A stretch of DNA of 13,736 nt, taken from positions 1 to 13,736 of the forward strand of contig CAKTZW010000017.1 in the NCBI GenBank assembly GCA_934636065.1, in the 5' to 3' direction. The DNA comes from an uncultured Labedella sp. GTDB lineage: Bacteria; Actinomycetota; Actinomycetes; Actinomycetales; Microbacteriaceae. Below the pieces are notes generated by a model. It was given only the letters and a program-made list of their open reading frames with translations, was not told the DNA's origin and did no database searches. A program made the translations under genes and the position numbers. Positions 6,341 to 12,984 of this stretch are shown piece after piece (within the stretch, counting starts at the first letter, position 1; the number at the start of each line of letters is the position of its first letter).

Positions 6341-6372
6341 TCGGCCCGGCCCGTCCGCACGCGTCGGGCCGA
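6341..6372 (+). terminator. GC-rich hairpin after the response regulator, possible terminator
   Basis: TCGGCCCG (6341-6348) is the exact reverse complement of CGGGCCGA (6365-6372). A second CGGCCCG at 6347-6353 can pair with the same right arm and would give a tighter loop. It begins 5 bases after the stop codon. There is no T tract, so termination would be of the GC-hairpin type or only partial. Confidence 0.4.
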
Positions 6373-6377
6373 TCGGA

Positions 6378-6404
6378 GATGAGAGTCCTCTCATCTTCGT
6401 CTCA
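6378..6404. promoter_or_regulatory. Palindrome and TCTCA direct repeats upstream of the glycan operon, candidate response-regulator site
   Basis: GATGAGAG-TC-CTCTCATC (6378-6395) is a perfect 8-bp inverted repeat with a 2-base centre. Its right arm also starts a direct repeat: TCTCA at 6389-6393 recurs at 6400-6404, exactly 11 bases on. One-turn direct repeats are the usual target of OmpR-family dimers, and tandem CTCA-like repeats resemble sites described for actinobacterial MprA-type regulators. The site lies 79 bases before the start of the operon. Sequence facts are direct; the regulator assignment is inferred. Confidence 0.5.
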
Positions 6405-6443
6405 CGTCGGTCTCCGAGCGGCGGACGATCGTGGTGTGCATGA

Positions 6444-6460
6444 CGGCGGAAAGACCGCCG
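6444..6460 (+). other. Leader hairpin ahead of the first glycosyltransferase gene
   Basis: CGGCGG (6444-6449) pairs perfectly with CCGCCG (6455-6460) around a 5-base AAAGA loop. It ends 7 bases before the ribosome site GAGGGG (6468-6473) of the operon's first gene. It could stabilise the leader or limit ribosome access, but nothing here shows ligand binding. Confidence 0.35.
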
Positions 6461-6482
6461 CCCGAACGAGGGGAACCGACAC

Positions 6483-7664
6483 ATGACCGTCAGGATCGTC
6501 CTGTACTCACACGATTCGGTCGGCCTCGGACACATCCGCCGCAACCTCGCCATCGCCCACGCGCTCACCGCAGGGATCCCCGCGCTCACCGGCGAAACCG
6601 TCACGGGCCTGCTCGTGGCCGGTCGACCGGAAGCCGCAGACTTCCCCGTCCCCACGGGGTGGGATCGACTCATCCTCCCCGGTGTCGAGCGCACGAGGAG
6701 CGGCTACGCGACCCGCTCGCTCGACGTCGACCTCGCCGCAGCCGTGGCACTCCGCGGAAGCGTCTTCCGAGCGGCCGTCTCGACCTTCCAGCCCGACCTC
6801 GTGGTCGTCGACCGTCATCCCTTCGGCGTGGAGAACGAACTGCGCGGCGCCCTGCATGCCCTCCGAGCGGAGAACCCGTCGTGCCGGATCGTCCTCGGGC
6901 TGCGCGACGTCCTCGACACCCCGGATGCCACAGCGGCCGAGTGGTCCGCCGTCGGCGGCGCGTCGGCCCTGCGATCCGTGCTCGACGCCGTGTGGATCTA
7001 CGGCGACCCCGCGATCCACGACGCCGCGGCCGCGGGCGAGATCCCGCGCGGACTCACAGACCTCGTCGCGCACACCGGCTATCTCGCTGCCGGCCGTGTC
7101 GCGGGACGCGACACGGCGATGCCCGATCCGTTCATCCTCACCACGGTCGGGGGCGGCACGGATGGCGCCGCCCTCGCAGAGGCCGCCGCGCGCGCCGTCG
7201 TCCCCGACGGCTACCAGCATCTCGTCGTCACGGGGCCGCAGATGGCGGCCGAGGACCGCCGCCGAGTGCGAGCGGTCGCGCGACCCGGCACCCGCGTCGT
7301 GCGGCGCGTTCCCGATGCCCTCCCCCTCATCGATCGGGCGGCCGCGGTCGTCTGCATGGGCGGGTACAACACGCTCTGCGAGGTCATGAGCACGTCGACA
7401 CCCGCGCTCGTCGTGCCCCGCGTCCAGCGCCGCGCCGAGCAGCGCATCCGAGCCGACGCCCTCGCTCGCGCCGGCGCCGTGGCGACGAAGCATCCCTCTC
7501 GAGCGGACGCCGAGCACCTCTCCGCCTGGTTCGCGGCCGCCGTGGGGACGACCGTGTCCCGGCACACGATCGGACTCGACGGGCTGACGGCCCTGCCCCG
7601 AATCGCGGTCGACCTCCTCGTCCGGGGTGCGGACGCAGCGAAAGGTGGCCCCATTGCGGTCTGA
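6483..7664 (+). CDS. COG4671-type glycosyltransferase (MurG/GT-B fold)
   Basis: A 393-residue predicted glycosyltransferase with a two-lobed GT-B layout. The N-terminal lobe opens with IVLYSHDSVGLGHIRRNLAIA (5-25), the hallmark of the COG4671 group of predicted glycosyltransferases, and continues through PDLVVVDRHPFG (105-115). The C-terminal lobe has TVGGGTDG (221-228) and MGGYNTLCEVMSTSTPALVVPR (292-313), which corresponds to the sugar-nucleotide site of MurG-like enzymes. No signal peptide or membrane helix is seen, so it should work at the inner face of the membrane. Donor and acceptor are not known for this group. The ATG at 6483 has GAGGGG 9 bases upstream. It is the first gene of a six-gene overlapping operon and overlaps the next by 11 bases, if that one starts at 7654. 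A role in capping or extending a short glycan is inferred. Confidence 0.82.
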   Translation: MTVRIVLYSHDSVGLGHIRRNLAIAHALTAGIPALTGETVTGLLVAGRPEAADFPVPTGWDRLILPGVERTRSGYATRSLDVDLAAAVALRGSVFRAAVSTFQPDLVVVDRHPFGVENELRGALHALRAENPSCRIVLGLRDVLDTPDATAAEWSAVGGASALRSVLDAVWIYGDPAIHDAAAAGEIPRGLTDLVAHTGYLAAGRVAGRDTAMPDPFILTTVGGGTDGAALAEAAARAVVPDGYQHLVVTGPQMAAEDRRRVRAVARPGTRVVRRVPDALPLIDRAAAVVCMGGYNTLCEVMSTSTPALVVPRVQRRAEQRIRADALARAGAVATKHPSRADAEHLSAWFAAAVGTTVSRHTIGLDGLTALPRIAVDLLVRGADAAKGGPIAV

Positions 7665-8904
7665 CAGCATCGTGCGATCGGACGATGTCCGGATCGGCTA
7701 CGTCGTGAAGGTCTACCCGCGATTCTCCGAGACCTTCGTCGTCTCGGAGATCCTCGCCCGCGAGGCCGCTGGAGAGCGACTCACGGTCTTCGCGCTGCGA
7801 CCCACCGACGATCCCCGCTTCCACCCGGAACTCGCCCGCGTCGCCGCCGAGGTCCATTACCTCGAGCGCCCCACCCGACCCACACGTCTGTGGGAGATGC
7901 TGCGGGAAGCGGCCGACCTGCCGTGGCTCACCGCCGCGATCGGCCGGGAGCTGCCCGAGCTCCTCGCCGCGGACGTCGACGACGCCGTTCAGGCAGTCGC
8001 CCTCGCCCGCCGCGTCTGCGTCGACGGCATCACACACCTCCACGCCCACTTCGCCACGTCCGCCACGACCGTGGCGCGACTCGCGAGCAGACTGACAGGC
8101 GTGCCGTACTCCTTCACCGCTCACGCGAAGGACCTGTTCCACGAGTCCGTCGAGACGTCGGACCTGCGGCGGAAGGTGGCCGACGCCGCCTTCGTCGCGA
8201 CGGTCAGCCGGTACAACGTCCGGCACCTGACGGAGCTGTTCCCCGATCTCGCCGCTCGCATCCACCTCGTTCACAACGGGCTGGAACTCGACCGCTTCCC
8301 GTTCCGGTCCCCGGCCGAGCGAGGTCCGGTCGTGCGCCTCGCTGCGGTCGGTCGACTCGTCGAGAAGAAGGGCTTCGACGTGCTCGTCGACGCCGTCGCG
8401 CTCCTGCGCCGCCGGGGTGTCCCCGTCGAGCTCGACCTCGCGGGCGGCGGAGAGCTCCGCGGCGCGCTCGCCGATCGCCTCCGCGACCGCGGTCTGGAAT
8501 CCGTCGTGTCGCTTCTCGGGCCTCTCCCCCAGGACCGGGTCGCCGAGCTGCTGCGCTCCGCAGACGTCTTCGTCGTCCCGTGCATCGTGGGCACGGACGG
8601 CAACGTCGACGGACTCCCGACGGTCCTCCTCGAGGCCATGGCCGTCGGCGTCCCGGTTGTCGCGACGACGGTGACCGGCATCCCCGAGGCGGTGATCGAC
8701 GGCGAGACGGGCGTCCTGTGCTCCCCCGGCGATGTCGCGGCGCTCGCGGACGGGATCATGCGCGTCGTCGACGGCGATGTGGACACCCACGAGCTCACCG
8801 GGGCCGCGCGCCACCTCGTGGAACACACCTTCGCGTCCGACCGACTCGCGGTCCGACTGGCGGAGCTCACGGCGGCCGACGGTGCCGTGCGGGCGGTGGC
8901 CTGA
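7654..8904 (+). CDS. Glycosyltransferase family 4, WcaL/colanic acid-like
   Basis: A 416-residue retaining GT-B glycosyltransferase. The start YVVKVYPRFSETFVVSEI (16-33) is a pattern typical of WcaL-like exopolysaccharide enzymes. LHAHFAT (129-135) and FTAHAKD (154-160) follow. The C-terminal lobe has GRLVEKKGFDVLVDA (233-247), DLAGGGELR (261-269) and DGLPTVLLEAMAVGVPVVAT (319-338), the donor-binding part of GT4 enzymes. I placed the start at the TTG at 7654 because AAAGGTGG precedes it by about 6 bases. A GTG at 7627 has no ribosome site and would overlap the upstream gene by 38 bases; a GTG at 7672 is another option. The stop TGA shares its last base with the ATG of the next gene. It presumably adds one sugar to the operon's product; linkage and sugar are unknown. 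Confidence 0.88.
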   Translation: MRSDSIVRSDDVRIGYVVKVYPRFSETFVVSEILAREAAGERLTVFALRPTDDPRFHPELARVAAEVHYLERPTRPTRLWEMLREAADLPWLTAAIGRELPELLAADVDDAVQAVALARRVCVDGITHLHAHFATSATTVARLASRLTGVPYSFTAHAKDLFHESVETSDLRRKVADAAFVATVSRYNVRHLTELFPDLAARIHLVHNGLELDRFPFRSPAERGPVVRLAAVGRLVEKKGFDVLVDAVALLRRRGVPVELDLAGGGELRGALADRLRDRGLESVVSLLGPLPQDRVAELLRSADVFVVPCIVGTDGNVDGLPTVLLEAMAVGVPVVATTVTGIPEAVIDGETGVLCSPGDVAALADGIMRVVDGDVDTHELTGAARHLVEHTFASDRLAVRLAELTAADGAVRAVA

Positions 8905-10052
8905 TGCGCATCGCGTACGTCTGCGCCGATCCCGGCATCCCGGTCACGGGGACGAAGGGCGCGTCCATCCACATCCAGCAGATCGTTCGCGCGTTCGTCC
9001 GTCGGGGCGACGACGTGACCGTCTACTGCTCACGCCTCGGCGACGGCTCGGCGACGGGTCTCGACGACGTCCGCTTCGTCCACCGGCCCGTCCCCTCGTC
9101 AGACGCCGTAGGGCGAGAGGCGGCCGTCGCCGACATCTCCCGCGAACTCGCCCGACTCGCGGTCGAGGACGGGTGCGAGCTCGTCTACGAGCGGTACTCG
9201 CTCTTCGCCGATGCCGCCGCGCACGTCGACGTCCCCTCGATCGTGGAGGTCAACGCACCCCTCATCGAGGAGCAGCAGCGCTACCGCACCCTCGTCGATC
9301 TCGTCGGCGCCGAGGGCAGCACCCGCTCGGTCCTCTCCGGTGCCGACGTCGTGACGTGCGTCTCGGAGCCTGTCGCCCGGTGGGCCTCGATGCGCGGCGC
9401 TCCGGCGGAGCGCACCATCGTGGTGCCGAACGGCGTCGACACCCGCCGTTACCGGACCGACCGGCGGCGCACCTCGTCGCGGCTCCAGGCGGTGTTCGTC
9501 GGCTCGCTCAAGCCCTGGCACGGGGTCGAGACGGTCATCGACGCGCTGCGGCTCGTGGACGGCGTGGACCTGACGATCGTGGGCGACGGACCGGAGCGGG
9601 TCGCACTCACCGCGCGCGCCGAGGGGCTCGAGGACCGCGTCCGATGGACGGGCGCCGTGCCGCACGACGACGTCGCGGCGATCCTCGACGGTATGGATGT
9701 CGGACTCGCGCCGTACCCCGAGCGCGCAGGCGACTACTTCTCCCCGCTCAAGGTCTACGAGTACCTCGCGGCGGGCATCCCCACGATTGCGTCGACCGTC
9801 GGCCAGCTATCCTCCATCGTCCAGCACGAACGCACAGGCCTGCTCGTCACGCCGGACGACGCCGGAGCGACCGCCGAGGCACTGGCCCGGCTCCGCGACG
9901 ACCGCACCGGGGCCCGGCACCTCGGAGTCGCGGCTCGTGAGCGCGCAGTGGAGCGCCACGACTGGGATCGCGTGCTCGAGGACATCCTCGCCCCGCTGTC
10001 CGCCCGTTCGGCAACCGGGCGGCCCGCCTCGGCGCTGGGGAGCGCCCGGTGA
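8904..10052 (+). CDS. Glycosyltransferase family 4
   Basis: A 382-residue GT-B glycosyltransferase. The N-terminal lobe begins MRIAYVCADPGIP, followed by TKGASIHIQQIVRAF (17-31), the glycine loop and helix seen where GT4 enzymes bind their donor phosphate and acceptor. The central TCVSEPVARWA and VPNGVDTRRY (174-183) mark the change to the C-terminal lobe, which has FVGSLKPWHGVE (198-209), TIVGDGPER (224-232) and YFSPLKVYEYLAAGIPTIAS (278-297), with E286 at the usual catalytic or donor-binding glutamate. There are no membrane segments. Its ATG overlaps the previous stop as TGATG, and its own stop overlaps the exporter start as GTGA, so it is translationally coupled on both sides. It differs clearly from the preceding GT4 and likely adds a different residue. 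Confidence 0.88.
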   Translation: MRIAYVCADPGIPVTGTKGASIHIQQIVRAFVRRGDDVTVYCSRLGDGSATGLDDVRFVHRPVPSSDAVGREAAVADISRELARLAVEDGCELVYERYSLFADAAAHVDVPSIVEVNAPLIEEQQRYRTLVDLVGAEGSTRSVLSGADVVTCVSEPVARWASMRGAPAERTIVVPNGVDTRRYRTDRRRTSSRLQAVFVGSLKPWHGVETVIDALRLVDGVDLTIVGDGPERVALTARAEGLEDRVRWTGAVPHDDVAAILDGMDVGLAPYPERAGDYFSPLKVYEYLAAGIPTIASTVGQLSSIVQHERTGLLVTPDDAGATAEALARLRDDRTGARHLGVAARERAVERHDWDRVLEDILAPLSARSATGRPASALGSAR

Positions 10053-11872
10053 CGGAGGCGCGGAAGCCCGCCTCCCGGCGCCGGGGACCTGGATCGCTCC
10101 GTCGCACGCTCTCCCTCGTGCGCCCCCACCTCGGGGAGCACACGGTGCTCCTCGGCGCCGGACTCGTGACGATGCTCGCCGAGGTGGCCCTCCGCGTCCT
10201 CGAACCGTGGCCGGTGAAGTTCGTCATCGATGCCGTGAGCGTGAGCCTCGGTGCGACCGGCGGTGCCATCGCCGGTCCGGCCGCGACGCTCCCGCTCCTC
10301 GTGATGTGCGGCGTGCTCCTGCTCGGCATCGTCGGCCTGCGCGCCCTCGTCCAGTTCTGCTCCACGGTCGCGTTCGCCCTCGTCGGGTCACGCATCGCGA
10401 CGAGCATCCGCTCGCGCGTCTTCGGCCATCTCCAGGCGCTCACGCTCCGCTACCACTCGGTCGCGCGGGCGGGGGACACCGTTCAGCGGCTCGTGGGCGA
10501 CGTCGGTCGCATCCAGGAGGTGGCCGTCACCGCCGGGCTACCCCTCGTCGGCAACCTCATCACGCTCGTGGTGCTCGCCGTCGTGATGTGGTTCCTCGAC
10601 CCGCTGCTCGCCGCCGTCGTCGTGGCCGCCGCCGCGGTCTACGTGCTGGTGTCCCGCGGGGGTGCCCGCCGGATCACGACCGCGTCCCGCTCCACGCGGA
10701 AGAGCGAGGGCGACCTTGCCAACCTCGCATCCGAGACGCTCGGGGCCATCCGCGTCGTCCAGGCATACGGACTCGAGGACGATCGCGGACGGGCCTTCGC
10801 ACGCGGCAACGACAAGGCACTCACCGACGGAGTCGAGTCACGCCGACTCGCGGCGGGGCTGGAGCGCGGCACGGACATCATCGTCGGTGTCGCTCTCGCG
10901 GTCGTCCTCGTCGGTGGAGGGTGGCGAGTCGTGCAGGGCGCCATTACCCCCGGCGATCTCGTGATCTTCACGATGTACATCAAGATCGCGCTCCGACCCC
11001 TCAAGGACCTCGCCAAGCACACGGGCCGGATCGCGCGCGCGACGGCGTCGGGCGAGCGGATCGCGGACCTGCTGGACGAACAGGTGGAGATCGCGGACAC
11101 TCCGTCGTCGCGTCCGCTCGGGCATGTGAGGGGGGACATCACCTTCTCGCGGGTCCACCTCGACGACGGTCACGGCCGACGCCTCTTCCGCGACCTCGAC
11201 CTGCGCATCGCTGCGGGATCGACCGTCTGCGTGCTCGGTCCGTCCGGCGCGGGCAAGTCGACTCTCGCGGGCATGCTCACACGCGTCGTCGATCCCGCAT
11301 CGGGTTCCGTCACGATCGATGGTGTCGACCTGCGGAACATCACCCTCGCGAGCCTCCGCGCGAACGTCGCGGTCGTGCTCCAGGACTCGGTCCTCTTCGC
11401 TGAGAGCGTGCGGGAGAACATCCGCCTGGGGCGGGCGGGCGCGACCGACGAGGAGGTCGAGGCGGCCGCGCGCCATGCGCTCGCACACGACTTCGTCGTC
11501 GGCCTCCCGCGGGGATACGACACCGTGCTCGGCGGGCGCGGCGACACCCTCTCGGGTGGTCAGAGACAACGCCTCGCGATCGCGCGGGCCTTCCTCCGCG
11601 ATGCCCCGATCGTCGTCCTCGACGAAGCGACGACAGGGCTCGACCCGGCGTCGAAGGCGAGCGTCGCGGCGTCGATCGATTCGCTGACCGCCGGTCGCAC
11701 GACGATCGCCGTGACCCACGACCCCATCGCCATCCGCGCCGCCGATCGCGTCCTCTGGATCGAGGACGGCCGCATCCTCGAGGACGGCGAACCCGCCGCG
11801 CTCCTCACCCAAGAGAGTTCACGCCTGTCGGGCTGGATGCGCTCGTCGGAGCCGGTCGGGAGCGGATCGTGA
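10049..11872 (+). CDS. ABC exporter, fused membrane and ATPase domains
   Basis: A 607-residue half-transporter that would act as a homodimer in the cytoplasmic membrane. The type IV exporter membrane domain spans about 28-320 with hydrophobic stretches near 32-52, 80-112, 163-202 and 272-312. The ATPase domain (about 360-600) has Walker A GPSGAGKST (397-405), Q-loop Q445, signature LSGGQ (501-505), Walker B IVVLDEAT (521-528) with the catalytic glutamate E526, and switch H557 in AVTHD. All motifs are intact, so it should be active. The family includes MsbA-like lipid and glycolipid flippases, peptide exporters and drug pumps. The three glycosyltransferases just upstream favour a glycolipid or glycoconjugate as cargo, but this is inference. 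It starts with GTG overlapping the previous stop by 4 bases and ends with the same GTGA overlap to the kinase-fold gene. Confidence 0.92.
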   Translation: MTEARKPASRRRGPGSLRRTLSLVRPHLGEHTVLLGAGLVTMLAEVALRVLEPWPVKFVIDAVSVSLGATGGAIAGPAATLPLLVMCGVLLLGIVGLRALVQFCSTVAFALVGSRIATSIRSRVFGHLQALTLRYHSVARAGDTVQRLVGDVGRIQEVAVTAGLPLVGNLITLVVLAVVMWFLDPLLAAVVVAAAAVYVLVSRGGARRITTASRSTRKSEGDLANLASETLGAIRVVQAYGLEDDRGRAFARGNDKALTDGVESRRLAAGLERGTDIIVGVALAVVLVGGGWRVVQGAITPGDLVIFTMYIKIALRPLKDLAKHTGRIARATASGERIADLLDEQVEIADTPSSRPLGHVRGDITFSRVHLDDGHGRRLFRDLDLRIAAGSTVCVLGPSGAGKSTLAGMLTRVVDPASGSVTIDGVDLRNITLASLRANVAVVLQDSVLFAESVRENIRLGRAGATDEEVEAAARHALAHDFVVGLPRGYDTVLGGRGDTLSGGQRQRLAIARAFLRDAPIVVLDEATTGLDPASKASVAASIDSLTAGRTTIAVTHDPIAIRAADRVLWIEDGRILEDGEPAALLTQESSRLSGWMRSSEPVGSGS

Positions 11873-12984
11873 CGTACGCGGACCTCTCGTCGTCGACCGC
11901 CGACGCCGTGGCGGTCCTCGCCGAACGCGACCCGGCGCTCCCCGACCTCGGGCTGATCCTCGACCCCGAGCGGCTCGCGACGGCGCTCGGACGCGACATC
12001 GCGATCGAACGGGTGCGATACAAGCGGGGCGCGGCCGTCGTCGTCGCTGTGCGAGGAGAAGACGACACCCGCGCCTGGGTCGCCGAGTACTCCGACCCCG
12101 CGAAGCTGGAGAAGACGGAGGCGCGCGCCCGCCGGGCCGGACATACGGTCGCGCGGGTCACTCCCGCCGCGCTGACGGGAACGGCCGAAGCCGATCGCGT
12201 CCTCTCCCCCGTCCTCCACCGCCTCAGCGAGTCTCGGGCCGAGCTGCTCGCCGACGCTCGCGTGGTGCGATACAACCCCCACCGTCGGCTCGTGCTGCGG
12301 GCCGGTGGACTCGCGGTCAAGGTGCGCGACCGCGACGCCGATCTGGCCGACGACGTCGCCCGCTCCCTCGCTGCATCGGGGCACCCGGTGATCGCACCCG
12401 TCCGGCTCGGCGACCGGGTCTCCGCGACCGAGTGGTGGGGGTCGGGCGATCTCTCGACACGTCATGACCCGGAGCGGGAACGTCGTGCCGGCGGGATCCT
12501 CGCCGCTCTGCACGCGGTCGATCCTTCCGCGTTCCCCGTGGTCCCCCACCCCCCGGTGGTGGGGGCGAGCCGCGCGGCGGCGGCCGTCGCAGCCGTGCTC
12601 CCGGACCTCTCCGCCCGTGCCGACCGGCTCGCCCTCCGCATCGCGGAACGGCTCGGAGGATCAGCGAGTGCCGTGCTGCTCCACGGAGACTGGTCGCTCG
12701 ATCAGGTGCTGTCCGACGGCCGCGCTGTGCGCATCATCGATCTCGATCGCGTGACGACGGGTCCGGCGGAACGCGACCTCGGGTCGGCTCTCGCGTCCGG
12801 GGCGACCACAGCCCTCCTCGAGGGGTACGCGGCGGCCGGAGGTGCGGTCGACGAGTCGACACTGCCCGCGTGGACGGCTCTCTCCCTCCTGCAGCGGGCG
12901 ATCGACCCGTTCCGCGCCCTGGCGGCCGGCTGGCCCTCCGCGGTCCGGGACCGCCTCGCCCAGGCGGAAGGAGGACTGTCGTGA
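11869..12984 (+). CDS. APH-fold phosphotransferase, first of two
   Basis: A 371-residue protein of the aminoglycoside phosphotransferase/kinase fold. Two N-lobe-like stretches are visible: VRYKRGAAVVVAVRGED (49-65) followed by WVAEY, and VRYNPHRRLVLRAGGLAVKV (133-152) where K151 may be the ATP lysine. The C-lobe has the catalytic loop HGDWSLDQVL (272-281) with D274 as base, and RIIDLDRV (288-295) with D291 as metal ligand. The usual Asn of the catalytic loop (HGDxxxxN) is Gln, Q279. Real drug-resistance APH enzymes are usually shorter, lack the extra N-terminal region and are not embedded in glycan operons, so a sugar or lipid-glycan kinase is more likely. It is coupled by GTGA to the exporter upstream and to a second kinase-fold gene downstream. 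Confidence 0.8.
   Translation: MTYADLSSSTADAVAVLAERDPALPDLGLILDPERLATALGRDIAIERVRYKRGAAVVVAVRGEDDTRAWVAEYSDPAKLEKTEARARRAGHTVARVTPAALTGTAEADRVLSPVLHRLSESRAELLADARVVRYNPHRRLVLRAGGLAVKVRDRDADLADDVARSLAASGHPVIAPVRLGDRVSATEWWGSGDLSTRHDPERERRAGGILAALHAVDPSAFPVVPHPPVVGASRAAAAVAAVLPDLSARADRLALRIAERLGGSASAVLLHGDWSLDQVLSDGRAVRIIDLDRVTTGPAERDLGSALASGATTALLEGYAAAGGAVDESTLPAWTALSLLQRAIDPFRALAAGWPSAVRDRLAQAEGGLS
12543..12565 (+). other. Strong hairpin inside the first phosphotransferase gene
   Basis: CCCCCACC (12543-12550) pairs perfectly with GGTGGGGG (12558-12565) around a 7-base loop. It encodes the Pro/Val-rich linker PVVPHPPVVG at about 223-232 of the kinase-fold protein. It may be only a by-product of Pro and Gly codons in GC-rich DNA, or it may slow ribosome or polymerase between the two lobes. 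Confidence 0.35.

Noticed and set aside
6507..8826. Long minus-strand frames opposite the glycosyltransferase genes
   Set aside because: Composition is that of GC shadow frames (Arg, Asp, Gly, Val-rich repeats) with no domain signature and no ribosome site I could trust.
10049..11872. Multidrug or bacteriocin exporter
   Set aside because: No precursor peptide, peptidase domain or resistance context is visible; the overlapping glycosyltransferases make a glycan cargo more likely, though sequence alone cannot exclude a drug pump.
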